From NCBI RefSeq assembly GCF_006717045.1, contig NZ_VFPH01000001.1, positions 3,674,414-3,738,413 of the forward strand: a DNA stretch of 64,000 nt, read 5' to 3'. The first letter of the stretch is position 1. Each line of letters starts with the position of its first letter. Shown here piece after piece: positions 1 through 11,379 of the stretch. The notes beneath the pieces are model-generated. The model was not told where the DNA came from, made no database searches, and worked only from the letters and a program-made list of their open reading frames with translations. This DNA comes from Pseudonocardia cypriaca. GTDB lineage: Bacteria > Actinomycetota > Actinomycetes > Mycobacteriales > Pseudonocardiaceae. The translations under genes and the position numbers were made by a program.

Positions 1-1147
1 TGCGGCCGGGGATGCGGCGCATCCATCCGCGGGACGCCTGCATGGCGAGCACGATGTTGTCGCGCACCGACAGGTCGCCCACCACACCGCCCGCCTTGCG
101 GTCCTCCGAGCTGAACGCGATGCCGGCGTCGATCGCGGCGCGCGGGCTGCGGATCCGGACCGGTCGCCCGTCCACGGCGATCTCGCCGTGATCGGCGCGG
201 TCGGCGCCGAACAGCAGCCGGGCCAGCTCGGTGCGCCCGCTGCCGAGCAGGCCGGCCAGCCCGACGACCTCGCCGGGACGCACCACGAGGTCGACCGGCT
301 CGATCGCTCCCCTGCGCCCCAGCCCGACGGCCTCGAGGACGGGCGGCTCCTCCTCGTCGGCGGGTGCGGCCGGCGCGCGATCGAGGCGTTCCAGGACCTC
401 GAGCTCGCGCCCGACCATCGCGGACACCAGTTGCCTGCGCGAGATCTCCGCGGTGCGGTACTCGCCGACGCGCCTGCCGTTGCGCAGCACCGTCATCCGG
501 TCGGAGATCTCGTAGACCTGCTCGATGAAGTGCGAGACGAACAGGATCGCCACGCCGTCGTCACGCAGCCGGCGGACCACCCGGAAGAGCTCCTCGACCT
601 CGCTCGCGTCCAGGCTGGACGTTGGCTCGTCGAGAACGAGCACCCGGGCGTCCACCTCGACGGCGCGCGCGATCGCCACCAGCTGCTGCTGGGCGATCGG
701 GTGCGCGCCGAGCGGGGAGGACGGGTCGAGGTCCAGGTGCAACCGTCCCAGCACCTCGGTGGCCCGTCGCCGGGCACCGCGCCAGTCGATGCGACCGGCG
801 CGGCGCGGCTCGCGGCCCAGCAGGAGGTTCTCCGCGACCGACAGGTTCGGACACAGGTTCACCTCCTGGTAGACCGTGCTGATCCCGGCGGCCTGGGCCG
901 CGGCCGGCCCGCTGAACGCCACCGGTTCGCCCTGAACCTGGATCTGCCCCGCGTCCACCGGGTGCACGCCGGTGAGGGCCTTGATCAGCGTCGACTTGCC
1001 GGCGCCGTTCTCGCCCATCAGCGCGTGCACCTCACCCGGGTACAGCCGCAGGTCGACCGAGTCGAGTGCCTGCACCGGCCCGAACGCGACGGAGATGCCG
1101 GTCATCTCCACCAGCGGACGCCCGACCACTGGACGCGGGGCCTCCAT
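1..1147 (-). CDS. Sugar ABC transporter ATP-binding protein (RbsA/YtfR type), cut by window start
   Basis: This is a double-domain ATPase that powers uptake of a monosaccharide through a CUT2-type ABC importer on the inner face of the membrane. The first ATPase domain shows a Walker A motif (GENGAGKST, residues 45-53), a Q-loop near residue 90 and a Walker B (LVLDEPTS, about 170). The second domain starts around residue 280 with the degenerate P-loop GLLGSGRTE typical of RbsA, MglA and AraG. About 382 residues are visible of a usual 500; the C-terminus lies outside the window. Its ATG overlaps the stop of the substrate-binding gene by one base (TGATG), so the two genes are one operon and probably translationally coupled. 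Confidence 0.93.
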   Translation of the reverse strand, partial: MEAPRPVVGRPLVEMTGISVAFGPVQALDSVDLRLYPGEVHALMGENGAGKSTLIKALTGVHPVDAGQIQVQGEPVAFSGPAAAQAAGISTVYQEVNLCPNLSVAENLLLGREPRRAGRIDWRGARRRATEVLGRLHLDLDPSSPLGAHPIAQQQLVAIARAVEVDARVLVLDEPTSSLDASEVEELFRVVRRLRDDGVAILFVSHFIEQVYEISDRMTVLRNGRRVGEYRTAEISRRQLVSAMVGRELEVLERLDRAPAAPADEEEPPVLEAVGLGRRGAIEPVDLVVRPGEVVGLAGLLGSGRTELARLLFGADRADHGEIAVDGRPVRIRSPRAAIDAGIAFSSEDRKAGGVVGDLSVRDNIVLAMQASRGWMRRIPGR

Positions 1148-2172
1148 CAGTACTGGCGGTCGGGCAGCGCGGCCTTGGCGGCGGCCGTGTCGAACGTCGT
1201 CTCCTGGGTGACGACGCGCGCCGGCACCTCCTCGCCCGCGACGACCTTCTTGACCAGTTCCATCAGCTGCGGGCCGAGCAGCGGGTTGCACTCGACGATG
1301 AAGTTGATCTTCCCGTCGGCGAGGGCCTGCATGCCGTCCTTGACCGCGTCCACCGTGATGATCTTGATGTCCTGGCCGGGAACCTTGCCGGCCGCCTCGA
1401 TCGCCTCGATCGCGCCCAGGCCCATGTCGTCGTTGTGGGCGTACAGGACGTCGATGTCCGGGTTCGCCTTCAGGAACGCCTCCATGACCTGCTTGCCGCC
1501 CGAGCGTGTGAAGTCACCGGTCTGCGACGCGATGACCTTGTAGTTCGGGTTCTGGGCGATCACGTCGGCGAAGCCCTGCTGCCGGTCGATCGCGGGGGCC
1601 GAGCCCGTGGTGCCCTGCAGCTCCACGATGTTCACCGGCCCGGCGGACGCGTCGACGTTCTTCAGGAGCCACTCCCCCGCCTTCTTGCCCTCCTCGATGA
1701 AGTCCGAGCCGAGGAAGGTCTTGTAGAGCGAGGTGTCGGGCGAGTCGACCGCACGGTCGGTGAGGATCACCGGGATGTTGGCCCGCTTGGCCTCCATCAG
1801 CACCGTGTCCCAGCCCGACTCCACGACCGGGCTGAACGCGATCACGTTGACCCGCTGCTGGATGAACGAGCGGATCGCCTTGATCTGGTTCTCCTGCTTC
1901 TGCTGCGCGTCGGAGAACTTGAGCTCGATGCCGGCGGCGGCGGCGGAGTCCTGCACGGACTTCGTGTTCGCCGTGCGCCACCCGCTCTCGGCCCCGACCT
2001 GCGAGAAGCCGAGCGTGATCTTCTCCCCACCGTCCGCGGGAGCGGAGCCACCGCCACCACCACCGGCCTCACCGCCACCACCGCAGGCGGCCAGCACCAG
2101 CGCGGCCGCCGCCGTGATCGCGAGAGCAGCGACCCGCTTCCGGAGCGCGGGCAACGTCATCGTTGTGCGCAC
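1147..2172 (-). CDS. Sugar ABC transporter substrate-binding lipoprotein (YtfQ-like)
   Basis: Periplasmic-binding-protein type 1 lipoprotein that captures a sugar outside the membrane and delivers it to the permease partnered with the neighbouring ATPase. A basic N-terminus and a hydrophobic stretch end in the lipobox LAAC (Cys at residue 30), followed by a glycine-rich linker. The mature part (GFSQVGAESGWR, then repeated D/N-rich sugar contacts and the TDRAVD loop) resembles the galactofuranose-binding protein YtfQ of E. coli. GTG at 2172 has GGGAGG four bases upstream; an ATG at 2160 is the alternative start. A LacI-type operator at 2248-2261 suggests repression by a sugar-responsive regulator not encoded here. 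The exact sugar is not known. Confidence 0.92.
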   Translation of the reverse strand: MRTTMTLPALRKRVAALAITAAAALVLAACGGGGEAGGGGGGSAPADGGEKITLGFSQVGAESGWRTANTKSVQDSAAAAGIELKFSDAQQKQENQIKAIRSFIQQRVNVIAFSPVVESGWDTVLMEAKRANIPVILTDRAVDSPDTSLYKTFLGSDFIEEGKKAGEWLLKNVDASAGPVNIVELQGTTGSAPAIDRQQGFADVIAQNPNYKVIASQTGDFTRSGGKQVMEAFLKANPDIDVLYAHNDDMGLGAIEAIEAAGKVPGQDIKIITVDAVKDGMQALADGKINFIVECNPLLGPQLMELVKKVVAGEEVPARVVTQETTFDTAAAKAALPDRQY

Positions 2173-2247
2173 AGCGCCTCCCAAGGCGTCGTCTTCGATG
2201 GCGGGCTCGTCCGAACCAGTGTGATGCGCGTCCCGCCCGGCCGAAAC

Positions 2248-2261
2248 TGTGAGCGCTAACA
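2248..2261. promoter_or_regulatory. LacI/GalR-type operator upstream of the sugar ABC operon
   Basis: TGTGAGCGCTAACA is a 14-bp near-perfect palindrome (one mismatched pair) centred on AGCGCT, with the central CG usual for LacI-family operators. It lies about 75 bp upstream of the substrate-binding gene, in its promoter region. Confidence 0.6.
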
Positions 2262-2377
2262 TGCCCCGCCGTCAAGGGTGGCGCACGTCAAGAGCAGATA
2301 ACGCTTCCCCCTCCCGGGACGGCGCCGTCACCGACGGTCATGGACAGCGGCCCGCTGTAATCCGCTTGAATGAACGC

Positions 2378-2632
2378 GTGCGGCACAACGGCGCTGGTGA
2401 CGATGAGCCGACCGGACCACTCCCCGGAGGCGACGACTGGCCGCTGCCTCCGGACGGCAGCGTGCTCCCCGACGATCTCGACCCGGGCATCGTCTGGGAC
2501 TCCGACGGCCCCGGGAGCACAGCCGCGGCCGCCCGCGGCTGCCTGTGCCCGATGCTCCCGAACGATCCGCGGGCCGGACTCGGGGTGCTGATCGCGCCCG
2601 ACTGCCCGGTCCACCAATCCCGGCTGGAGTGA
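2378..2632 (+). CDS. Small cysteine-containing hypothetical protein (about 84 aa)
   Basis: Short acidic, glycine- and proline-rich protein whose C-terminus carries a C-x-C ... D-C-P-x-H arrangement (CLCPM, then DCPVH). Small actinobacterial proteins ending in this kind of CxCP...CPxH pattern are common and may bind zinc, but no function is known. The start is uncertain: the frame is open from 2249, GTG at 2378 is the first plausible start after the upstream operator, TTG at 2366 and ATG at 2261 are alternatives, and no good ribosome site marks any of them. The gene ends 26 bases before the glutamine-synthetase-like gene, so they may share a transcript. Confidence 0.5.
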   Translation: MRHNGAGDDEPTGPLPGGDDWPLPPDGSVLPDDLDPGIVWDSDGPGSTAAAARGCLCPMLPNDPRAGLGVLIAPDCPVHQSRLE

Positions 2633-2658
2633 TCGCCACTCCCCTCGGGAGTTGTAGC

Positions 2659-4023
2659 GTGCGCTCCGTGAGCACGTACCCGATGCCGGTCCTCGCCGAC
2701 GAGGAGCTGGCCGCGGCCCGGGCCCGGCTCGTGGACGCCGAGGTCCGGCTGCTCTCCGGCTCGGTGGTCGACCCGGCCGGGGTGATCCGGGCGAAGCACG
2801 TGCCGACAGCACGGGCGGACGCGTTCCACGTCAACGGCATGGGCGCCTCACCGAGCTGGAACGTGTTCTGCGTCGACAACGCCATCGCGTTCACCCCGCG
2901 GTTCGGGGTGGTCGGTGACCTGCGGCTGCGCGCCGACCTCGTCGCCCTCCGCGTGCTCGGCGGCGGGCTCGCGTGGGCGCCCGCCGAGATGTTCGACCAG
3001 GACGGCACACCCGCCCCGGTCTGCACCCGGGGGCTGCTGCGCAGGACGGTGGCCGGGCTCGGCGAGCGGGGCCTCGACGCGCAGGTCGGGTGCGAGCTGG
3101 AGATGGTGCTCACGCCGCGTAGCGGTCCGGGCTGGAACGCATACGGCCTGGGCGCCCTGCTGGACGTCGAGCCGTTCGTGCTCGACCTCCTCGCCGCCGC
3201 CGACCGCGCCGGCCTCCCGATCGAGCAGGTCCACGCCGAGTACGGCGACAGCCAGCTCGAGCTCTCGATCAGCCCGACCGATCCGCTCACGGCGGCCGAC
3301 CACGTCGTGCTGGCCCGCCTGATCGCCTGCCGCGTGGCCCGCAGCCACGACGTCGCGGTGTCGTTCTCGCCGCTGCCGTTCGCGGGCGGCAGCGGGAACG
3401 GGGCGCACCAGCACCTCTCGCTGTTCCTCAACGGGGCGCCGCTCCTCTCCGGTGGCCGCGGGCCCTACGGGCTGACCGACGACGGGAGCGCCACGATCGG
3501 CGGGATCGTCGCCGGGCTGCCCGAGCTCACCGCGGTGTTCGCCGGGTCCGTGCTGTCCGCGCACCGGCTCCAGCCGGGGCACTGGTCCGGCGCGTACGCC
3601 TGCTGGGGGTGCGAGAACCGCGAGGCGGCGGTGCGCCTCTGCGCGGCGACGGCCGGCAATCCGCACGGCGCGAGCGTGGAGCTCAAGTGCATCGACCCGT
3701 CCACGAACCCGTACCTCGCCACCGCCGTGTTCCTCGGGCTCGCGCTGGAGGGCCTCGCGGGCGCCGCGCCGCTGCCGCCCGAGGTCACCGTGGCGCCCGC
3801 GGCGCTGACCCGCGAGGAGTCGGAGCGCACCGGCGCCGTACGGCTCCCGGCGGACCAGTCCGCCGCGCTGGACGCGCTGGAGGGCTCGGAGCTCGCCGGC
3901 CGGCTGCTCGGGGAGGAGCTGCTCGAAGCGCTCCTCGCCGTGCGCCGCCACGAGGTCGAGACGTACGGCGGGCAGGACGTGGAGGCGGTGGCCGAGACGC
4001 TGCGGTACGCCTGGTCCGCCTGA
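2659..4023 (+). CDS. Glutamine synthetase-like enzyme (type I/III fold, FluG C-domain-like)
   Basis: ATP-dependent ligase of the glutamine synthetase superfamily. Visible features are the first metal-glutamate strand CELEMVL, EYGDSQLELS, the histidine motif GNGAHQHLSL and the late arginine-containing segment around GCENREAAVR. At 454 aa it is close to GSI length, but the N-terminal region is short and divergent, as in GlnT- or FluG-like ligases that join glutamate to amines instead of ammonia. GTG at 2659 was chosen because GGGAG lies seven bases upstream; GTG at 2668 is possible. The stop overlaps the amidohydrolase start (TGATG). That arrangement reproduces the two halves of eukaryotic FluG as separate genes, suggesting gamma-glutamyl conjugate metabolism. 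The substrate is unknown. Confidence 0.88.
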   Translation: MRSVSTYPMPVLADEELAAARARLVDAEVRLLSGSVVDPAGVIRAKHVPTARADAFHVNGMGASPSWNVFCVDNAIAFTPRFGVVGDLRLRADLVALRVLGGGLAWAPAEMFDQDGTPAPVCTRGLLRRTVAGLGERGLDAQVGCELEMVLTPRSGPGWNAYGLGALLDVEPFVLDLLAAADRAGLPIEQVHAEYGDSQLELSISPTDPLTAADHVVLARLIACRVARSHDVAVSFSPLPFAGGSGNGAHQHLSLFLNGAPLLSGGRGPYGLTDDGSATIGGIVAGLPELTAVFAGSVLSAHRLQPGHWSGAYACWGCENREAAVRLCAATAGNPHGASVELKCIDPSTNPYLATAVFLGLALEGLAGAAPLPPEVTVAPAALTREESERTGAVRLPADQSAALDALEGSELAGRLLGEELLEALLAVRRHEVETYGGQDVEAVAETLRYAWSA

Positions 4024-5150
4024 TGACCTCCGAGCTCGCCGAACACGTCTCGGCGGTACGGCTCGTCGACCACCACGTGCACGGCGCGTTCACCGCCGAC
4101 CTCGACCGCGCGGACTTCGAGACCCACCTCAACGAGGGCTCGCCCGAGCCGGTCCCCGAGTGGATGACGCAGTTCGACTCGCAGCTCGGCTTCGCGATCC
4201 GCCGCTGGTGCGCGCCCGTGCTCGACCTCCCGGCGCACGCGACCGCGGACGAGTACTGGGCCCGCCGCGCCGAGCTCGGCGTCCGCACCGTCACCGAGCG
4301 GTTCCTGCGGGCAGCAGGCGTGTCGGACTGGCTGGTCGACACCGGGTACGGCGCCGACGCGATCCTCGACGTCGACGGGATGGCCGCCGCGTCGGGCGGA
4401 CGCGGCCACCTGATCGTCCGGCTGGAGTCGCTCGCCGAGGGGATGGCCGCGGACGGGGTGTCCGGGCGGGACTACGCCGACGAGTTCGGGGCTCGCCTGG
4501 AGCGCGCCGCCCGGCACGCCGTGGGCGTCAAGTCGATCCTCGCCTACCGCTGCGGCTTCGACATCGACCTCTCGCCGCCCACCCCGCAGGCGGTCGCTAC
4601 CGCGGCCGGGCGCTGGCTGGACAGCGGGGGGACGCGGCTCGCCGACCCGGTGCTACTGCGCCACGGCCTGCACGCCGCGGTGCGCCTCGGCCTGCCGATC
4701 CAGATCCACACCGGCTTCGGCGACCGCGACCTGGACCTGCACCGCGCCAACCCGATCCACCTGCTGGACTTCCTGCGCTCGCCGGGCGTGGCGGACGTGC
4801 CGATCATGCTGCTGCACTGCTACCCGTACCACCGCGAGGCCGGCTACCTCGCGCAGGCGTTCGCGAACGTCCACTTCGACGTCGGTCTCGCGATCAACCA
4901 CATCGGGGTGCGCAGCACCCAGGTGGTGGCGGAGTCCCTCGAGCTGGCGCCGTTCGCGAAGCAGCTCTACTCCTCCGACGCATGGGGCCCGCCGGAGCTG
5001 CACCACCTCGGCGCCGTGCTGTGGCGCCGGGCTGTCGGGAGGGTCCTCGGTCGCTGGGTGGACGACGGCGACTGGTCGGCGGCCGACGCCCTGCGGGTGG
5101 TCGACATGATCGGCGGCGGCAACGCCCGCCGGGTCTACCGGCTGGAGTGA
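4023..5150 (+). CDS. Amidohydrolase (amidohydrolase-2 family, FluG N-domain-like)
   Basis: Metal-dependent TIM-barrel hydrolase of 375 aa. Strand 1 carries HxH (DHHVHG, residues 16-20), further metal or catalytic histidines lie in QIHTGFGD and LLHCYPYH, and the conserved late aspartate is in SSDAWGPPE. The family includes decarboxylases and C-N hydrolases acting on carboxylated or glutamyl substrates. The gene begins inside the stop codon of the glutamine-synthetase-like gene, so the two are co-translated. In FluG of fungi and plants an amidohydrolase of this type is fused in front of a GSI-like domain; here the same two parts are separate and in reverse order. The reaction is inferred only at family level. 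Confidence 0.88.
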   Translation: MTSELAEHVSAVRLVDHHVHGAFTADLDRADFETHLNEGSPEPVPEWMTQFDSQLGFAIRRWCAPVLDLPAHATADEYWARRAELGVRTVTERFLRAAGVSDWLVDTGYGADAILDVDGMAAASGGRGHLIVRLESLAEGMAADGVSGRDYADEFGARLERAARHAVGVKSILAYRCGFDIDLSPPTPQAVATAAGRWLDSGGTRLADPVLLRHGLHAAVRLGLPIQIHTGFGDRDLDLHRANPIHLLDFLRSPGVADVPIMLLHCYPYHREAGYLAQAFANVHFDVGLAINHIGVRSTQVVAESLELAPFAKQLYSSDAWGPPELHHLGAVLWRRAVGRVLGRWVDDGDWSAADALRVVDMIGGGNARRVYRLE

Positions 5151-5197
5151 CGCCCGACCGCCGGCAGGCTGCGCATCCCCCCTGCGACGATCCCCAC

Positions 5198-5980
5198 GTG
5201 ACCCACGCAGCGACCTCCGACGGCACCCGCATCGCGTACCAGACCTCCGGCGCGGGAGCGCCGCTCCTGATGCTCAGCGGCCAGGCGAGCTCGCACCGGT
5301 GGTGGACCCGGGTCCGCCCGGACTTCGACGCCTACCGCCAGGTCATCACGCTCGACTACCGCGGCACCGGCGACAGCGACGCGCCACCCGGCCCCTACAG
5401 CACCCAGGGCTTCGCCGAGGACGCGATCGCCGTGCTGAACCACCTCGACATCGAATGCGCCGACGTCTACGGCACCTCGATGGGCGGTCGGGTCGCGCAG
5501 TGGCTCGCCGTGACGCACCCGCACCGGGTGCGGCGCCTGGTGCTCGGCTGCACCTCACCCGGCGGTCCGCAGGCCGTCGAGCGCTCGGCCGCGGTACGCA
5601 GGGCGCTCGCCGAGCCCGACCCCGCGGCCGCCCGGCGGACCCTGCTCGGCCTCATGTACTCCCCGGAGTGGCTCGCGCGGAACCCCGAGCCGTACTGGAC
5701 GCTCGGCGACCCGACGATGTCCCGGCACGCCCGCCACCAGCACCTGCTGGCGAGCAACGGCCACGACGCGTGGGACGTGCTCCCCCGGATCGCCGCCCCC
5801 ACCCTCGTCCTGCACGGCGACGAGGACGAGCTCAACCCCACGGCCAACGCACGGCTGCTCGCGGACCGGATACCCGGGGCCCGGCTGCACGTGATCGCAG
5901 GCGCCCGGCACGCCTACTTCGAGGAGTACCGCGACGTCGCAGGTCCGGCCGTGCGGGAGTTCCTGACGGACACGTGCTGA
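5198..5980 (+). CDS. Alpha/beta hydrolase
   Basis: Cytoplasmic alpha/beta-hydrolase of 260 aa. The oxyanion region is LMLSGQASS, the nucleophile elbow is GTSMGG (serine near residue 97), the acid lies in LHGDEDELNP and the catalytic histidine in AGARHAYFEE. The family covers esterases, lactonases and C-C hydrolases such as 3-oxoadipate enol-lactonase; nothing here fixes the substrate. GTG at 5198 starts the conserved protein but has no clear Shine-Dalgarno sequence. It follows the FluG-like pair by 47 bases on the same strand and may belong to that transcript. Its last 149 bases overlap the 3' end of the convergent hydrolase gene. Confidence 0.85.
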   Translation: MTHAATSDGTRIAYQTSGAGAPLLMLSGQASSHRWWTRVRPDFDAYRQVITLDYRGTGDSDAPPGPYSTQGFAEDAIAVLNHLDIECADVYGTSMGGRVAQWLAVTHPHRVRRLVLGCTSPGGPQAVERSAAVRRALAEPDPAAARRTLLGLMYSPEWLARNPEPYWTLGDPTMSRHARHQHLLASNGHDAWDVLPRIAAPTLVLHGDEDELNPTANARLLADRIPGARLHVIAGARHAYFEEYRDVAGPAVREFLTDTC

Positions 5981-6854
5981 CGGAATCGGCGAGCGCCCGC
6001 ACGTCGCCCGCGATGCGGGGCCAGACCGCGCGAGGCAGGTCGTGGCCCACCCCGGGCAGCAGCACGAGCCGGGCGCCCGGCACGGCGGCGGCCGTGGCCC
6101 GTGCCGCCGACGGCCGCAGCACCGGGTCCTGCTCGCCGTGCAGCACGAGTGCGGGAACGGTCAGCCCGGCCAGCCGGCCGCCGTGCCACGGGGCGCCGGT
6201 CTGGCGGCTCTGCGCCCTCACGTCCCGGATCCCGCTCGTGACCTCGCGCTCGACCGCGGCGCGCACCTCTGCCTCGTCGAACGGGTAGCCCGGCGACGCG
6301 ATGGCACGGGCCAGCGCGAGCCCGGCCGCGACGTCACCCTCGGGCCCGTCGGGGAACTTCAGCCGCGACATCCGAACCACGAAGCCGAGCCGGACGTGCC
6401 GCAGCTGGCTCAGCCCGGCCGCGTCGCTGGGCATCGCGCCGGACACCGTGATGCTGCGGACCCGGCCCGGGTGGCGCAGTGCGATGCGCTGCGCGAGCAG
6501 GCCGCCCAGCGAGTGGCCGAACACGTGCGCCGAGCTCCAGCCGACCGCGTCGAGGACGGCCACGGCGTCGTCGGTCATGTCCTCGGCCGAGTAGGGCGCC
6601 GACCGCCGCCGGAACAGCGCCGTGAACGGGTGGACGTGGTCCTCGTCGGGGAACCGGGTCGACTCCCCGGAGTCGCGCTGGTCGTACGCGACGACGTGGA
6701 ACCCCTGCTCGACCAGCGCGGACACGAAACCCTGCGGCCACCACGCCCGGGAGACGCCGAGGCCCATCACGAGCAGCAGCGGGTCGCCACCCGCACCCCC
6801 GAGGTCGGAGTAGGCGATCCGGACGGTGCCGTTGCGGGCGTAGTGCGTGTTCAC
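5832..6854 (-). CDS. Alpha/beta hydrolase, divergent from a TetR regulator
   Basis: Alpha/beta-hydrolase of 340 aa with oxyanion segment LLVMGLGVSR, nucleophile elbow GHSLGG, acid in LHGEQDPVL and histidine in LPGVGHDLP. The first half resembles doxorubicin-hydrolase (DnmX/RdmC)-like and other esterases (YDQRDSGEST motif). GTG at 6854 has GGAGAGGG just upstream. The normal domain ends near residue 290; the last 45 or so residues are arginine/proline-rich and are read antisense to the end of the neighbouring hydrolase gene, so the true functional end may be earlier or the tail is an overprinted extension. A TetR gene is divergently transcribed with a dyad between them, so repression by that TetR is likely. 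Confidence 0.85.
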   Translation of the reverse strand: MNTHYARNGTVRIAYSDLGGAGGDPLLLVMGLGVSRAWWPQGFVSALVEQGFHVVAYDQRDSGESTRFPDEDHVHPFTALFRRRSAPYSAEDMTDDAVAVLDAVGWSSAHVFGHSLGGLLAQRIALRHPGRVRSITVSGAMPSDAAGLSQLRHVRLGFVVRMSRLKFPDGPEGDVAAGLALARAIASPGYPFDEAEVRAAVEREVTSGIRDVRAQSRQTGAPWHGGRLAGLTVPALVLHGEQDPVLRPSAARATAAAVPGARLVLLPGVGHDLPRAVWPRIAGDVRALADSVSTCPSGTPARPDLRRRGTPRSRRAGRLRSRAAGPRVSGPRAAVRWPWG

Positions 6855-6870
6855 GACGACCCTCTCCTCT

Positions 6871-6891
6871 TCTGCGATCGACGTTCGCAGA
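6871..6891. promoter_or_regulatory. Inverted repeat, probable TetR operator
   Basis: Perfect 7-bp arms TCTGCGA and TCGCAGA separated by seven bases lie between the divergent hydrolase and TetR genes, just upstream of the hydrolase ribosome site. A further TTCGCA half-site occurs near 6920. Position and symmetry fit an operator of the adjacent TetR protein. Confidence 0.6.
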
Positions 6892-6940
6892 TACGAGGTT
6901 ACGTGACTGGGTACGCTGTTCGCAAAACGAGGGAGGTCAC

Positions 6941-7621
6941 ATGCCGGACCGGCCGCGCAGCATCTGGCTGCGCCCGGAGCGGACCGGTCGGGGCCCCGTC
7001 CCCGAGCACGACCGCGCCCGGATCTCCGCCGCCGCGGTCGCGCTGGCCGACGCGGACGGCCTCGCGGCCGTCTCGATGCGCAGGATCGCCTCGGTGCTCG
7101 GTACGGGACCCGCGTCGCTGTACCGCTACGTCGACTCCCGCGACGAGTTGCTGGAGCTGATGGCCGACGCCGTCGCGGGCGAGCTCGACCTGAGCCGGCC
7201 ACCGTCCGGGGACTGGCGGGCCGACCTCGTCGCGCTCGCCCACCAGCTGCGCGACGCCTACCGCCGCCACCCCTGGCTGCTCGACCTCACCCCCGGCCGC
7301 GTCGGGATCGGCCCACGAGCCGTCGACCAGCTCGAGCACGCCCTCGCCGCGCTGGCGGCCCTGGACGTAGCCGCTGGGCTCAAGCTGGAGGCGGTGGCGA
7401 TGCTGAACGGCATCGTCGCGCTCGCGGTGCGCACGGAGCTGGCCGTCGGCGGCACCACGGCGTCCTGGAGCGCCGCCCAGGCCGAGTTCCTCGGGGCGGT
7501 CGTCTCAGCGGGGGGCCACCCGCACCTGGCTGCGGCGCTGGCCGACGCGCGGCCGGCGCCCGAGGACGCCCTCCTCGATCGGATCCTGCCGCGCATGCTG
7601 GCCGGCCTCCTGGAGGGGTAG
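6941..7621 (+). CDS. TetR/AcrR family transcriptional regulator
   Basis: One-component repressor of 226 aa. The N-terminal helix-turn-helix is clear (RISAAAVALADADGLAAVSMRRIASVLG ... SLYRYVDSRDEL region, residues about 27-70), and the rest is a helical ligand-binding domain of the TetR_C tetracycline-repressor type. An extended N-terminus (SIWLRPER) is typical of this subfamily. ATG at 6941 is preceded by GAGGGAGG. It is divergent from the alpha/beta hydrolase, and the intergenic 86 bp hold a 21-bp dyad, suggesting it controls itself and the hydrolase. The inducer is unknown. Confidence 0.9.
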   Translation: MPDRPRSIWLRPERTGRGPVPEHDRARISAAAVALADADGLAAVSMRRIASVLGTGPASLYRYVDSRDELLELMADAVAGELDLSRPPSGDWRADLVALAHQLRDAYRRHPWLLDLTPGRVGIGPRAVDQLEHALAALAALDVAAGLKLEAVAMLNGIVALAVRTELAVGGTTASWSAAQAEFLGAVVSAGGHPHLAAALADARPAPEDALLDRILPRMLAGLLEG

Positions 7622-7641
7622 CCGGCCCCCGTCCGTGGGTG

Positions 7642-11244
<3,603 letters not shown>

Positions 11245-11253
11245 CCGCGTGCA

Positions 11254-11271
11254 CCTCCGAGTGATCGGAGG
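11254..11271 (-). promoter_or_regulatory. Hairpin sequestering the metH ribosome-binding site
   Basis: On the minus strand CCTCCGA and TCGGAGG pair perfectly over seven bases around a TCAC loop. The 3' arm contains GGAGG, the metH Shine-Dalgarno sequence. The 5' arm shares four bases (CCTC) with the last helix of the SAH aptamer, so ligand binding and ribosome-site occlusion are mutually exclusive: an ON switch. Confidence 0.75.
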
Positions 11272-11340
11272 CGCCCTTGCTGCACGTCTACCGGGTCGAG
11301 CGTGGCGGACTCGCGTCCGTTGCAGCGCCTCTCGACCCGT
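11265..11340 (-). promoter_or_regulatory. S-adenosylhomocysteine (SAH) riboswitch of metH
   Basis: The minus-strand leader matches the SAH aptamer: helix GGGTCGAG (11338-11331) with CTCGACCC (11300-11293), the conserved core GCGCTGCAA, a small hairpin GGAC-GCGA-GTCC, then CCACGCTCG (consensus CCAGGCUCG) and AAGGGCGCC (consensus AACGGCGC). GAGGCGC (11331-11325) and GCGCCTC (11274-11268) form the pseudoknot helix. SAH riboswitches are known to activate SAH- and methionine-recycling genes including metH. Deviations from consensus are one G-to-C in the CCAGGCUCG block and a C-to-G in AACGG. Confidence 0.88.
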
Positions 11341-11379
11341 GACGAGGAGCCTACCGGGCGTCGCAACCCGGCCCCCTGC

